The notes: generated from the letters alone by a model not told the origin. 64,000 nucleotides of DNA from Arthrobacter sp. Bz4 (GCF_003075455.1 NZ_QDAE01000010.1:1-64000), one strand, 5' to 3'; counted from the stretch's first letter, positions 44,261 to 53,835 are shown. Numbers and translations: made by a program.

Positions 44261-44441
44261 GGTGAACGTATTCCTTCAAGCTGAATGGGAGAGTCGAGAT
44301 GGGGGTCGACTCTATTGTCGGGACCGTACGATCCGGTCAGGCAAACCCGTCCAGCGTTCCACTTGTTGCTGGATGCCCGCTGTGAGCGGGCGACGCCGGT
44401 GGACGGGGCAGTAGCACCATACCCGACACTAGACTGTTGAG

Positions 44442-45494
44442 GTGCCTGTTGCCCCGACTTATTCCGACCGTGTTCATGGCTGCCTGCTGGGCGGTGCCCT
44501 CGGCGATGCCCTCGGCTATGCCGTCGAAGAACTCGACCTGCAATCCATCCGGACAGCCTACGGTCCACACGGTGTGACCTCCCCCGACGCTTTGCCGGAC
44601 ACGTTCCGGTTTTCCGACGATACCCAGCTCACGTTGTATACGGTCGACGGACTCGTTGATGCCATCCAATGGGCCAATGATGGAGTGGCGGCTGATGAGA
44701 CCGCCTGCCTGTGGCTGGCCTACCTGCGGTGGCTGGCGACGCAGGGCGAGACGCCGTCGTCGTCGGCGCCTGCTCCCCCGCCCCGCTGGATCGATGCCCA
44801 GAAAGTCCTTCAGCACCGCCGCCGGCCCGGCGCGGCGTGCCTCAGCGCACTCCGCAGCGGAGACATGGGCACCCAGGCGCGGCCACTGAATCTTGACGCC
44901 AAAGGCTCCGGCACGGTGATGCGTTCCGCCCCGTTTGGGCTGGTGCCCCATATTCCTGTCGAGGTTGCCGATCGGCTGGCGATGAACGCCGCCGCACTGA
45001 CCCACGGCCACCCCACGGCCCAGCACGGCGCTGCCGTGGTCGCCGTCCTGATCCACTCAATCGCCCGTGATGGGAAGCCTCTCGCTGAGGCGGTGGCTGC
45101 CGCCGTCTCCCGGGCAGACGCTTCGGCGGTACCCGAGCTGGTCCGCCTCCTTGAGACCGCTGTCGAACTGGCCGACGACGGCGGTGTCTCGCCTGAGCTG
45201 ATGACGGCAGCCCTCGGCGGTGGGTGGACAGCTGACGAAGCCCTGGCGATTGCCGTGTATGCGGTGCTGGCAACCGAGACGACCGCGGGAGCAGAGGACC
45301 ACTTCCGCGCTGCGTTATGCCTCGCTGTCAATCACGACGGTGACAGCGACACAACGGGGTCGATCGCCGGCAACATTCTCGGCGCGCTCTACGGGGTGCA
45401 GGGGCTGCCCGCCGCGTGGGTGTCCTTGCTGGACGGTGCCGAAACCGTCAGCGCGATGGCCCAGCTGTTGGTGGAAACCACCTCGACCGGCTGA
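44442..45494 (+). CDS. ADP-ribosylglycohydrolase-family protein
   Basis: A 350-residue all-helical (ADP-ribosyl)hydrolase (DraG/ARH type). Metal-binding residues are visible as FSDDTQLTL near residue 50 and NHDGDSDTTGSIAGNILGALYG near the C-terminus, and the N-terminus has GCLLGGALGDALGYAVE. It would remove ADP-ribose from proteins, nucleic acids or small molecules in a Mg-dependent way; the target is not known and no ADP-ribosyltransferase is next to it. Start is GTG 44442. Given the NAD genes in the window, an ADP-ribose turnover role is attractive but unproven. Confidence 0.93.
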   Translation: MPVAPTYSDRVHGCLLGGALGDALGYAVEELDLQSIRTAYGPHGVTSPDALPDTFRFSDDTQLTLYTVDGLVDAIQWANDGVAADETACLWLAYLRWLATQGETPSSSAPAPPPRWIDAQKVLQHRRRPGAACLSALRSGDMGTQARPLNLDAKGSGTVMRSAPFGLVPHIPVEVADRLAMNAAALTHGHPTAQHGAAVVAVLIHSIARDGKPLAEAVAAAVSRADASAVPELVRLLETAVELADDGGVSPELMTAALGGGWTADEALAIAVYAVLATETTAGAEDHFRAALCLAVNHDGDSDTTGSIAGNILGALYGVQGLPAAWVSLLDGAETVSAMAQLLVETTSTG

Positions 45495-45558
45495 GCCTTT
45501 CCCTGGGGAGGTTCTGGTCGATTCTTGGGCTGGCCCCTGCTGTGCCTAGTCTTGGCTC

Positions 45559-46479
45559 ATGGATAACTGGAGTCCCGCTCACCTGTCGGATCTGAGCGGC
45601 CGCACCGTGGTGGTCACCGGAGGGAACGCCGGGCTCGGCTATTTTGCCTGCGAGCAGCTGGCGGCGGCCGGGGCGACCGTGGTGATGGCGTCGCGCAATG
45701 AACAGAAGGCCACAGCGGCCATTGCAGCGATCCGGCGCAGGGTTCCCCACGCAGACGTCCACTACCAGGAGCTCGATCTGGCCCGGCTCGACTCGGTACG
45801 GCAGGCCGTGGAAGTGCTCTCCTCACGGGGTCCCCTCGATGCGCTCCTGGCGAACGCCGGAGTTGTGGGCGCGGCCGGACGCCAGCACACGGCGGATGGT
45901 TTTGAGCTGCAGTTCGGCACCAACCACCTGGGACATTTTGCCCTCACAGCGGGCCTGCTGCCTGCCCTCACCGCTGCGCGCGGCCGGGTGGTTCATCTGG
46001 GCAGCATCAGCCACCGCTGGGTCCGGCTGAACACTGCCGACCTGATGCCAGCGAAGTACAACAATCCGCGCTCCTACGCGACGTCGAAGCTGGCTGTCAT
46101 GACCTTCGGTTTCGAACTCGCTGCCCGGCTTCACCTGCTGGGGAGCCCGGTACAGAGCATCGTGGCCCATCCGGGTCTGGCCCTGGACATGCTCACTCCG
46201 CACCGACCCGGAATCGGTTTGAACGACACCCCACCCGCTGCACAGCGCCGCGTGCTGGCACCCGTCTCGCACGGCAAGGACACCGGGGCGTGGCCACTGG
46301 TTCGGGCGGTGGGTGATCCGGGCGTCGACAACGGCTCCTACTGCGGGCCGAGCGGCTGGTTCCAGTTACGGGGTCACCCGACGTCGGTGCCGGCGCATCC
46401 GCACGCCCGCGAGCGCAACACCGCTTCCCGGCTGATCGACGCGTCGGAAGAGCTCACCGGGGTCCAGCTGGCCCTGTAG
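45559..46479 (+). CDS. Short-chain dehydrogenase/reductase
   Basis: A 306-residue SDR. VVVTGGNAGLGYFACEQL carries the cofactor loop (TGGNAGLG), ASRNEQ with Arg suggests NADP(H), LDALLANAGVVG is the NAG motif, GSISHRW the catalytic Ser and YATSKLAVM the Tyr-Lys pair. It is a paralogue in layout of the SDR at 16313-17230, though clearly diverged. ATG 45559 start. Substrate unknown. Confidence 0.93.
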   Translation: MDNWSPAHLSDLSGRTVVVTGGNAGLGYFACEQLAAAGATVVMASRNEQKATAAIAAIRRRVPHADVHYQELDLARLDSVRQAVEVLSSRGPLDALLANAGVVGAAGRQHTADGFELQFGTNHLGHFALTAGLLPALTAARGRVVHLGSISHRWVRLNTADLMPAKYNNPRSYATSKLAVMTFGFELAARLHLLGSPVQSIVAHPGLALDMLTPHRPGIGLNDTPPAAQRRVLAPVSHGKDTGAWPLVRAVGDPGVDNGSYCGPSGWFQLRGHPTSVPAHPHARERNTASRLIDASEELTGVQLAL

Positions 46480-46519
46480 AGCGGCTGGAACCGTAAGCAG
46501 GTCAGGGACCGTAGACCGG

Positions 46520-47518
46520 TCAGGGACTGTCGACGGGCCAGCGGCCCTCAGTCATCTGCAGGAACTCGGCTTCCGAGAGGACCTCGATCCGCTGGCCTCG
46601 CTCGTGGAGGTCGAGAACACGCCGGGCTTTGCCGGTGACGCGTCCATTGCGCAGATCCGAGGCCTCAAATCCGTCGCCCACCACCAATACTGTGGTGCGT
46701 TGGGTGACCGTGCTCGCTGGTTGGGCGCCGAGCCACGCGGCCCGTTCCTTGGCCTGCGGACGGGGCATGCCGAGCGTGCCGGTGAACACCACCGTCTGGC
46801 CGTACAGCGGGTTCGCCGGATCGGCTGCGCCATTCGCGGGCGGGTTCAAGCCCTCCTCGGGCCACCCGGAGGGGCCGGTCCGGGTAGCAACCGGGCCACG
46901 GGCCAGGGCACCGCGCGTCGCCTTCGAGACAGGGTTGATTCCCGGTACGTAGGCATCCTGGATCGAGAGTGGGAGCCGCTGCAGCGCGGCTAGTTCTGCC
47001 AGCGAGTCCGCACCGTTCATCCTGGCGATGTCGATCATGATGCCGGCACACGCCCTGGCATCCTCAACTGCATCATGGTGGTTGACCAGCGGGACTCCGG
47101 CCGCCTCGGCGACGAAGGGCAGCGAGTACGAGGGCAGCGAATAACTGCGCCGGGAGAGCACCACGGTGCAGGTGTAGTTGTAGGCCGGGCCCGCGATGTT
47201 GGAAACTTCCTGTCCCGACCTGATGACGCCCAGATCGAAGGCCGCGTTATGTGCCACCAGGACATCGTCACCAATAAAAGCACCGATCTCCGGGAATAGG
47301 TCCCCAAACCGTGGCTGGGTCGCCACCATCTCCGGAGAAATGCCGTGGATCCGTACGTTGCGCCAGTCGAAATGGTCGTGCCCCGCGGGAGGGCGCATCA
47401 GCCAGTGGGCCTCGTCCACGATCCTGCCGTCCCGCACCTTGGTCAAGCCAACCGCGCAGGGCGAGCCACGGAACCCGTTTGCTGTCTCAAAGTCGATTGC
47501 TGTGAACTCAATTCCCAC
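46520..47518 (-). CDS. DnaQ-type 3'-5' exonuclease with C-terminal BRCT domain
   Basis: A 332-residue protein. The DEDD exonuclease domain (about 1-175) shows TAIDFETANGF with Asp 9 and Glu 11, LVAHNAAFDLGVIRS and HHDAVEDARACA. After a Pro-rich linker a BRCT domain (about 240-325) has LYGQTVVFTGTLGMPRPQAK and VLVVGDGFE, like the ligase BRCT. Such proteins are common in actinobacteria and are annotated as DNA polymerase III epsilon-like or exonuclease; a repair role is likely. Start ATG 47518 (MGIEFTAIDF). Convergent with the SDR gene. Confidence 0.95.
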   Translation of the reverse strand: MGIEFTAIDFETANGFRGSPCAVGLTKVRDGRIVDEAHWLMRPPAGHDHFDWRNVRIHGISPEMVATQPRFGDLFPEIGAFIGDDVLVAHNAAFDLGVIRSGQEVSNIAGPAYNYTCTVVLSRRSYSLPSYSLPFVAEAAGVPLVNHHDAVEDARACAGIMIDIARMNGADSLAELAALQRLPLSIQDAYVPGINPVSKATRGALARGPVATRTGPSGWPEEGLNPPANGAADPANPLYGQTVVFTGTLGMPRPQAKERAAWLGAQPASTVTQRTTVLVVGDGFEASDLRNGRVTGKARRVLDLHERGQRIEVLSEAEFLQMTEGRWPVDSP

Positions 47519-47608
47519 CGGGTCAACGCTACGGGTTGAACCGACGGATTTTACCTAACGTTCACCCGCGCGCCGGGAGATACCTGCCACAGTCCCCTAC
47601 CCTGAGGT

Positions 47609-48205
47609 ATGGGAAAGACACAGTGGTACCTGTTCGATTACGGCATGGTGATCTCCAATGCGCCCACACCCGAGGACTGGCTGAACCTCGAGGATGCTGC
47701 TGGCGTCCAGCTGATGGACCCCGGCTCGCCCTACTGGCAGCACCGGTTAGACTTCGATGCTGGCCGCAAGACCAGCGTCGAATACTGGTCGCTGGTCACC
47801 GGACGCGACGTCACTGAGAGCCGGACGGACCTGCTCGACACGCTGGATGCCAACCAGTGGTCCCACTTCAACCTGGAAACCCTCGATGTCCTCGAGGAAC
47901 TCAGCAGCCAGGGTGCCCGGCTGGCGCTGCTCTCGAATATGCCTGCCCCGATGGTGGCCAGGTTTGAGCAGGCGTCCTGGACCGGGTACTTCACGAAGAT
48001 GTACTTCAGTTCGGTGCTCCAGCTGGTGAAGCCGCAGCGGGAAATCTTCGAACACGTGCTGCGGGACCTTGGCGCCGAACCACATGAGGTCACCTTCGTT
48101 GATGATGCCCAGGTCAATGTCGCTGCCGCGCAGGAGCTGGGCATCGACGCTATGCTCCACCAGCCAGGCATCGATCTGCAACGTGAGCTGTTCGCCCCAC
48201 GCTGA
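47609..48205 (+). CDS. HAD-family hydrolase (YihX-like)
   Basis: A 198-residue HAD phosphatase-like protein. Motif I is LFDYGMVIS with nucleophile Asp 10 but Gly in place of the usual acid/base Asp at position 12, as in the YihX-type FDxG subgroup. Motif II is LLSNMP, motif III Lys in KPQREIFEH, motif IV FVDDAQVNVAAAQ. The helical cap is of the C1 type (about 15-90). Substrate not known. It is convergent with the ABC remnant, only 1 base between stops. Confidence 0.9.
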   Translation: MGKTQWYLFDYGMVISNAPTPEDWLNLEDAAGVQLMDPGSPYWQHRLDFDAGRKTSVEYWSLVTGRDVTESRTDLLDTLDANQWSHFNLETLDVLEELSSQGARLALLSNMPAPMVARFEQASWTGYFTKMYFSSVLQLVKPQREIFEHVLRDLGAEPHEVTFVDDAQVNVAAAQELGIDAMLHQPGIDLQRELFAPR

Positions 48206-48206
48206 G

Positions 48207-48559
48207 CTAGGGCACGGCCCGTCGCAGGGTGAGGTAGGACCCGCCCGCCAGCGCCAGGCCGACGACGGCGAGCCAGCCTGCGACGCTCAGCTGGGTCTGG
48301 CTGCTGAGGAACTGGCCCACCTGGCCCCAGAGTTCCTGGCGGGTGAGGTAGAAGACGAGGCCGATCAGCACGACTGCAGTCCCGATCCCGGTGATCAGGA
48401 GTCCCGTGGTCTGCCACCGTTTGTAGATGGTCGCGGCCCAGAAGCCAACCAGGAACAGCACCATCATCGCCGTGAAGTAGAAGACAGGCTCACCCCGTCG
48501 AGCGCCGTGGAATTGCGGTAGGTCTTGATCAGATCATGTGTTTCGATAACGCTGCTCAT
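48207..48559 (-). pseudogene. Deletion remnant of an ABC transporter (ATPase start fused to permease end)
   Basis: Begins as an ABC ATPase (ATG 48559; MSSVIETHDLIKTYRNSTA, DGVSL) but after about 25 residues the sequence changes to the C-terminal part of a membrane permease in another frame, readable as EPVFYFTAMMVLFLVGF and on for about 90 residues to LTLRRAVP. The ATPase frame stops after 31 codons. Walker A, signature and Walker B are all missing, so about 200-250 residues of the ATPase and most of the permease are lost. The junction lies in ggtgagcctgtc (48483-48494), which can be read in both partners (GVSL or GEPV), as expected for deletion between short direct repeats. GntR start overlap is kept (ATGA). 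Confidence 0.85.
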
Positions 48560-48930
48560 GGTGTTCCCCTCGAAACTGATTCGCTGGAGCGGACCATTTC
48601 CGCCAGTTCGGAGGGGCTGATTCCCAGCTTCCGAGCCTCTACCGCCAGCGGGCGGACGTATTGGTCAAAGAATTGGTCCCGCCGGCGCTGCAGGAGCGCG
48701 GCGCGGGCACCGGTGGCAACAAACATTCCTATTCCCCGTTGCTTGTAGAGAATGCCCTCGTCCACGAGCCGGTTGACGCCCTTGGCGGCGGTCGCCGGGT
48801 TGATGCGATGGAAAGCGGCAAACTCGTTCGTTGATGGGACCTGCGCCTCTTCGGCCAGGGTTCCCTCGACAATCTCGTTTTCGATCTCTTCGGCTATCTG
48901 AAGGAAGATGGGCCTACTGTCATCGATCAT
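48556..48930 (-). CDS. GntR-family (YtrA-type) transcriptional regulator
   Basis: A 124-residue short GntR regulator: winged helix (about 1-75) with PIFLQIAEEIENEIVEGTL, PSTNEFAAFHRINPATAAKG and EGILYKQRGIGMFV, then a YtrA-type dimerisation helix pair of only about 45 residues. YtrA regulators sit ahead of ABC transporter genes, and the remnant that follows (4-base overlap) is what is left of such a transporter. A perfect operator lies 33 bases before the start. Ribosome site GGAGGG precedes ATG 48930. The regulator looks intact although its transporter is not. Confidence 0.94.
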   Translation of the reverse strand: MIDDSRPIFLQIAEEIENEIVEGTLAEEAQVPSTNEFAAFHRINPATAAKGVNRLVDEGILYKQRGIGMFVATGARAALLQRRRDQFFDQYVRPLAVEARKLGISPSELAEMVRSSESVSRGTP

Positions 48931-48963
48931 CTGGCCCTCCGGTGACCGGTCAGCTGGTCAATT

Positions 48964-48987
48964 GGTTAGTTACTGATGTAACTAACC
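48964..48987 (-). promoter_or_regulatory. Perfect GntR/YtrA operator
   Basis: GGTTAGTTAC-TGAT-GTAACTAACC: 10-base arms, perfectly inverted, with a 4-base centre, 33 bases upstream of the GntR gene. YtrA-type regulators bind such sites with TAGT/ACTA halves. The perfect symmetry suggests it is still under selection. Bases 48988-49157 hold no supported gene. Confidence 0.9.
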
Positions 48988-49157
48988 ATACAACCGGAGG
49001 CGGGCGATGCCAAGGCTTTTTGGGACGGCTGTGGTGGGCACGACGCCGTCGGGAACTCCTGCGCAGTTGGCGGGTGAAGCACGCCTCGAACCCGCCACTG
49101 CTGCTCGGGCGATTGGGGACACTCGCCACAGCTGCACCATCGGCAGGAGGCGGTGTG

Positions 49158-49841
49158 TCAGGCCGGGTCCCGCTCAGCCCGCTTGCGGCGAATCTTCAGG
49201 ATCCGGCTGACCACAAAGTAGCCAAGGAATACGACGACGGCGGCGATCACGATTTTCTGGAACACGTCCGCATAGGCTTCGACAACGTGCCAGTTTTCCC
49301 CGAGGTAGAAACCGGCCAGCACGAAGATGCAGTTCCAGATGAGGCTTCCTGCGGTGGTGAGGGCAATGAATATCCAGATCGACATCCGCTCGATGCCCGC
49401 CGGGATGGAGACCAGACTACGAAACAGCGGAATCATCCGGCCGAAGAACACTGCCTTGTAGCCGTGGCGGTCGAACCAGGCCTCTACGCGGTCCACATCC
49501 TCCAGATCGACCAGTGGGACCCGGGACACGATGGCCCGCATCCGGTCGCGTCCCAGCCAGGCGCCCAGCAGGTACAGGATCAGCGCACCGACCACTGAGC
49601 CTGCGGTGGTCCAGAAGATGGCTTCGAACAGGGTGAAGCTACCCCGGCTTGCTGTGAAGCCCGCCAGCGGCAGGATGACTTCGCTGGGCAGTGGTGGAAA
49701 GAGGTTTTCCAGTGCGATCGCCAGACCGGCGCCGGGCGCGCCGATGGTTTCCATCATGGAAACGGCCCAATCGGAAATGCCGTCCAGCACCGACCCGCCG
49801 CCGGTCGGGGTGGTCGGTGCTGTCTGCGAGTAAATAGTCAT
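49158..49841 (-). CDS. DedA-family membrane protein
   Basis: A 227-residue membrane protein of the DedA (SNARE-associated/VTT) family. The re-entrant-loop motif GLAIALENLFPPLPSEVILPL (about residues 40-60, with the conserved Glu and Pro), FGRMIPLFRSLVSIPAG with the key Arg/Pro, and the C-terminal span with IVIAAVVVFLGYFVV followed by a basic tail are present. DedA proteins are lipid scramblases or translocases; UptA in Bacillus recycles undecaprenyl phosphate, others move phosphatidylethanolamine. Here it could overlap with the DUF368 protein at 19088-20032. The start ATG 49841 has no strong ribosome site. Confidence 0.93.
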   Translation of the reverse strand: MTIYSQTAPTTPTGGGSVLDGISDWAVSMMETIGAPGAGLAIALENLFPPLPSEVILPLAGFTASRGSFTLFEAIFWTTAGSVVGALILYLLGAWLGRDRMRAIVSRVPLVDLEDVDRVEAWFDRHGYKAVFFGRMIPLFRSLVSIPAGIERMSIWIFIALTTAGSLIWNCIFVLAGFYLGENWHVVEAYADVFQKIVIAAVVVFLGYFVVSRILKIRRKRAERDPA

Positions 49842-49896
49842 ATCCTGACCAATTTTGCCCTACGAGCCTGGGCTTTGCTGGGAGCGGAGGCGGGAT

Positions 49897-50547
49897 TCAG
49901 CGCAACGCTTCGATCAGGTGGGGCAGCAAAGCCTTGAAGGCTTTCGCGCGGTGGCTGATCGAATTCTTCTCCTCCGACGACAGCTCGGCACAACTCTCCT
50001 CACGGCCTGCCGGCTGCAGAATGGGGTCGTACCCAAATCCACCGGCTCCGCGGGGCTCGTTGAGGAGGGATCCCCTGAGCTCGCCCAGAGCCACCTGGGC
50101 GGTCCCATCCGGGAGGGCTACCGTGGCGGCGCAGACGAATGATGCGCCGCGCTGTGCCCCCGGTATGTCGGCGAGCTGTGCCAGGAGGAGCTGCAGGTTG
50201 GCTTCATCATCACCGTGGCGTCCTGCCCACCGTGCCGAAAAGATCCCCGGCGCACCGCCGAGCACGTCGACGGCGAGACCCGAGTCGTCGGCAACTGCCA
50301 CCAGCCCGGTTGCCGCCGCCACCGCCCGCGCCTTGAGGAGGGAATTGGCTTCGAAGGTGGTGCCGCTTTCGACGACGTCGGGCGCGCCGGCTGTCGCAGC
50401 GTCAATAACCTGCGTATCAACGTCAAGACCAGGAACCTGGCCCCGCAGCAGTTCACGCAGTTCCCGGAGCTTGCCCGCGTTACGGGTGGCGAGCACCAGC
50501 CTGGTTGCTGCCACAGCCGGTCGACCGTTCCCGGTGTTCTCAGACAC
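49897..50547 (-). CDS. rdgB: XTP/dITP diphosphatase (RdgB/HAM1)
   Basis: A 216-residue house-cleaning pyrophosphatase that hydrolyses ITP, dITP and XTP. Motifs: [17 protein letters not shown] with the N-terminal Asn-Lys, [36 protein letters not shown], and [10 protein letters not shown] followed by [10 protein letters not shown]. Start chosen at GTG 50547, which overlaps the rph stop and has GAGG 7 bases before; TTG 50562 or GTG 50559 would add a few residues. Last gene of the rph-rdgB pair, a common pairing. Confidence 0.96.
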   Translation of the reverse strand: MSENTGNGRPAVAATRLVLATRNAGKLRELRELLRGQVPGLDVDTQVIDAATAGAPDVVESGTTFEANSLLKARAVAAATGLVAVADDSGLAVDVLGGAPGIFSARWAGRHGDDEANLQLLLAQLADIPGAQRGASFVCAATVALPDGTAQVALGELRGSLLNEPRGAGGFGYDPILQPAGREESCAELSSEEKNSISHRAKAFKALLPHLIEALR

Positions 50548-51313
50548 CGGCACCCTCACCAAGGATGTCGAGCTGGATCTGGGTCAGCTGGGAAGTGCCG
50601 AGCAGGGCCAGGTCAAGGAGTGCGTCGAGCTCGTCACGATCAAACGGTGCACCCTCGGCGGTGCCCTGGACCTCCACGAACTTGCCGCTGCCAGTGACCA
50701 CCACGTTCATGTCCGTTTCCGCGCGGACGTCCTCGACGTAGGGCAGGTCAAGCATGGGCACGCCGTCGATGATTCCGACGCTGACCGCGGCGACCGTGTC
50801 GATGAGGGGCTGCGCCGACGCGGCGATGAGCTTGTTTTCCTTGGCGTAGCGGATTGCTTCGGCCAACGCCACGTAGGCGCCCGTGATCGCTGCGGTGCGG
50901 GTGCCGCCGTCGGCCTGGAGTACGTCACAGTCCAGCACAATGGTGGTCTCCCCCAGCGCCTTCGTGTCAATGATGGAGCGCAAAGACCGCCCGATCAGAC
51001 GGGAAATCTCGTGGGTGCGGCCCCCAATTTTGCCCTTGACCGATTCGCGGTCCGATCGGGTATTGGTGGCGCGGGGAAGCATGGCGTACTCAGCCGTGAC
51101 CCAGCCCTTGCCCTCGCCCTTGAGCCAGCGGGGTACGCCCTGGGTCAGTGATGCGGTGCAGAGGACACGGGTGTTGCCGAACTCTATGAGTGCCGACCCT
51201 TCGGCCTGGTTGGACCAGCCGCGGGTGATGCTGATGGGTCGGAGCTGGTCCGGGGTGCGGCCGTCCGCCCGGAGGATGGCAGCGATGGGAGAGGAAGTGT
51301 CTGCTGGAGTCAT
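50540..51313 (-). CDS. rph: Ribonuclease PH
   Basis: A 257-residue phosphorolytic 3'-5' exonuclease that trims tRNA 3' ends. Family blocks: [68 protein letters not shown] and [23 protein letters not shown]. Start ATG 51313 is preferred because it gives the normal N-terminus; the frame is open to 51376. No clear ribosome site, so possibly leaderless. Overlaps rdgB by about 8 bases. Confidence 0.97.
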   Translation of the reverse strand: MTPADTSSPIAAILRADGRTPDQLRPISITRGWSNQAEGSALIEFGNTRVLCTASLTQGVPRWLKGEGKGWVTAEYAMLPRATNTRSDRESVKGKIGGRTHEISRLIGRSLRSIIDTKALGETTIVLDCDVLQADGGTRTAAITGAYVALAEAIRYAKENKLIAASAQPLIDTVAAVSVGIIDGVPMLDLPYVEDVRAETDMNVVVTGSGKFVEVQGTAEGAPFDRDELDALLDLALLGTSQLTQIQLDILGEGAGV

Positions 51314-51405
51314 GGGCTTAAGTCTACGGGCCGGCGGAAAAGTGGCCGAGCCGCAAGTGCGCTGTTGGGCAACCACTCGTGTGCGGGGGCGGTACTTTTT
51401 TGGCG

Positions 51406-52208
51406 TCAGATCTCGTAGGAAACGCCAGCAACCGCGACGGCGAGATCCCCACGGTAGCTGGTCCTGGCCTCCTCGATGGTCCTGTTGGCGTCATTCCACA
51501 CCGGGATGTGGGTGAGCAGCAACCGGTCCGACGACGCCGCTGCCGCCACCTGCCCGGCCCGCCGGCCGGTAAGGTGGACGCCCTCAATCGCGTCGTCGCG
51601 GCCCTCGTGGAACGCCGCCTCGCACAGGAAAACATTGGACCCGGCGGCGGCCTCGATCAGGCCGTCGCAGGCATCCGTATCGCCGGAGTAGGTCAACACC
51701 CGGGGCGGGTCGCCGGGATTGTCTCCCGCGACCTCGACGCGCAGGGCATACGCCTCCTCGACCGGGTGCAGCACCGGGTACGGCGTGACGGTGAAGGGCC
51801 CCAGGGTGACGGCGGCGCGGGATTCCAGATCTGGAAGTCGAAGTCCTCATGCATGCCGGGGTCGAGGTCCAGCCCGTAGGCGGTCGCCATCCGGTCGGCG
51901 GTACCCGCGGGGCCCCACACCGGGATCCGCGGCCGGTGCCAGCCGTTGGGATCCCAGTGCACCGCAACGTGCAGACCGCAGAGATCCATGCAGTGGTCGG
52001 GGTGCAGATGGCTGAGGAACACTGCATCAATATCGCGCAGGTCCATGTAACGCTGCAGCGCGCCCAGGGCGCCGTTGCCGAGATCGAGGAGGATCCGCCA
52101 GGTCCGGGTGCTGTCGCCGTCGGGCACCGTCGCGGTCACCAGGTAGCACGACGCCGGCGATTGGGGGCCAGGAAACGACCCGCTACAGCCCACGATGGTC
52201 AGCTTCAT
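51406..52208 (-). pseudogene. MBL-fold metallo-hydrolase (RNase Z-like), split by a one-base frameshift
   Basis: One protein of about 267 residues if a base is restored near 51814-51818. The N-terminal part (from ATG 52208) has LTIVGCSGSFPGPQSPASCYLV and the metal motif FLSHLHPDHCMDLCGLHV (HxHxDH); the C-terminal part, one frame over, holds VLHPVEEAYALRVEVAG, LTYSGDTDACDGL and [11 protein letters not shown] with the last metal ligands. DNA at the break is CCCGCGCCGCCGTC, a G/C-rich repeat prone to miscalling. Conserved in actinobacteria between murI and rph and often called a ribonuclease Z-like or cyclic nucleotide phosphodiesterase-like hydrolase. Confidence 0.88.
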
Positions 52209-52210
52209 GG

Positions 52211-53140
52211 CTAGGAGTTCCCCCTCGCATCGGCGCGCGCAGTGGCGATCATTTCCGGGGTGATCCTGGCCATACTTCCGGTGGGATACTGGGCGGCCAC
52301 ATGGTCGACGTGTTCTACGCTGAGGACCTCGGGTCCCAGGAACCGGCGGGCCAGCTCACCGAACCGCTGGGCGTCGCCGGTGGCGACGAAGTGGTGCCTG
52401 GGCTGAGCCTCCCCCACCCGCTCCAGGTCGTGGGAGATCAGCGCACGATAGACATCCTTCGCGGTTTCCTCGGCGCTTGAGACGAGTGTGACCGCATCCC
52501 CCATCACATAGGAGATCGCCCCGGTCAGCAGGGGGTAATGGGTGCACCCCAAGACCAGCGTGTCCACTCCCGCCTCCTTCAGCGGCTGCAGGTACCGCTG
52601 GGCGGTCGAGAGGAGTTCAGGACCCGAGGTGATCCCAGCCTCGACAAATTCGACGAACTCGGGACAGGCGGCTGAGGTGATGGACAGGTGCGGAGCGGCG
52701 GCGAAGGTGTCCTCGTAGGCGCGGGAGCCCACCGTGGCTGAGGTGCCGATCACCCCGATCCGCCCGCTCCGGGTTGCAGCGACTGCCCGCCGGACCGCTG
52801 GCTGGATCACCTCGATCACCGGGATGCCGTAGCGGGCGGTGTAGCGTTCGCGGGCGTCACGGAGCACGGCCGCTGACGCGGAGTTGCAGGCAATAACCAG
52901 GAGTTTGACACCTGAATCCACCAGCTCATCCATTACCCCCAGCGCGTGGGCGCGAACCTTGGCAATGGGCAACGGGCCGTAGGGGCCGTGAGCGGTGTCG
53001 CCGACGTAGAGAATCGACTCGCGCGGGAGCTGGTCAATCACGGCGCGCGCAACTGTCAGCCCACCGACGCCCGAATCGAAAATGCCGATCGGGGCCTCGG
53101 TTCGCTTCACTGCTGAAAAATCGCCCGGGACGGAGGTCAT
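52211..53140 (-). CDS. murI: Glutamate racemase
   Basis: Interconverts L- and D-glutamate for peptidoglycan. The 309-residue protein has the two catalytic cysteines in [16 protein letters not shown] and [11 protein letters not shown], the Asp-Ser loop [17 protein letters not shown] and the [10 protein letters not shown] motif. Stop is 2 bases before the MBL gene start, so they are co-transcribed. Start ATG 53140 opens [11 protein letters not shown]; a start closer to IGIFDSG would also be possible. Confidence 0.97.
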   Translation of the reverse strand: MTSVPGDFSAVKRTEAPIGIFDSGVGGLTVARAVIDQLPRESILYVGDTAHGPYGPLPIAKVRAHALGVMDELVDSGVKLLVIACNSASAAVLRDARERYTARYGIPVIEVIQPAVRRAVAATRSGRIGVIGTSATVGSRAYEDTFAAAPHLSITSAACPEFVEFVEAGITSGPELLSTAQRYLQPLKEAGVDTLVLGCTHYPLLTGAISYVMGDAVTLVSSAEETAKDVYRALISHDLERVGEAQPRHHFVATGDAQRFGELARRFLGPEVLSVEHVDHVAAQYPTGSMARITPEMIATARADARGNS

Positions 53141-53237
53141 AACCTACCGACCATAAGACCTGTCACCGGGATTAGACGAACCCGACGCCAGTGGAATTAG
53201 TCACAGCCTTCGACCACAGCTGCGCGGCAGGCCTGGT

Positions 53238-53798
53238 TCACTTGTCTTTCAGCCCAAACAGGGCCTGGACCAGTGACTCCTGAAGCCAGCTCGCAAAGTT
53301 GTACACCAGCGCCAGGTAGGTCTCGACGTCGTCGGCGTCGGCGACGTCGTCAATGTTGTGAAGGCGGGCCGCGTCCTCGTCGGTTTCGATCTTCAGCCGG
53401 TCCGCGAGGACCAGCCGGACGTCGTTGAGCGCCCGGGCCATCAGCCGGGCCTGCTCGGCGGTGAGGGTCAGCGGGCTGGACTCCAGCAGCAGGGCACTGC
53501 CGCGCAGGGTGCCGATCTTGTCCTCGCGGAGGGACCGTTCGGTCAGCCGGCGGAATTCCAGCGCCTCGCCGTCGTCGTTCCGGACCGCATCCGGCAGCAA
53601 CCTTCTCACGGCGCTGTCTGAGGGGGTGACCGCGGTGCTATCCACGCCGACCATGGCGGCGAGGGGATCGGCATTGGCTGGCTCGGCGGGCTCCAGCAGT
53701 TCGATGATGTCCTCGAACAGCTTGCGCAGCAGCTGCCGCTCCCCCGAATCCAGGGTGCCGATGATCCCACGACGGGTTGCCTTGAATGCCTTGGCCAA
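53238..53798 (-). CDS. DUF2017-family protein
   Basis: A 186-residue soluble protein of the actinobacterial DUF2017 family, which is nearly always encoded between clpS and murI. Helical; motifs LDSGERQLLRKLFEDIIELL near the N-terminus, DPLAAMVG, PDAVRNDDGEALEFRRLTE, and a helical end DVETYLALVYNFASWLQESL. Function is unknown; the clpS link suggests proteolysis or its control. Start ATG 53798 has AAGGAG upstream. 37 bases downstream of clpS. Confidence 0.92.
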   Translation of the reverse strand: MAKAFKATRRGIIGTLDSGERQLLRKLFEDIIELLEPAEPANADPLAAMVGVDSTAVTPSDSAVRRLLPDAVRNDDGEALEFRRLTERSLREDKIGTLRGSALLLESSPLTLTAEQARLMARALNDVRLVLADRLKIETDEDAARLHNIDDVADADDVETYLALVYNFASWLQESLVQALFGLKDK

Positions 53799-53835
53799 GA
53801 ATTCTCCTTAACGCACAGTTACTGGGTAGCTCGCC

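Noticed and set aside
49007-49210. 67-residue plus-strand ORF between GntR and DedA genes
   Set aside because: No ribosome site, low-complexity composition, overlaps the end of DedA on the other strand.
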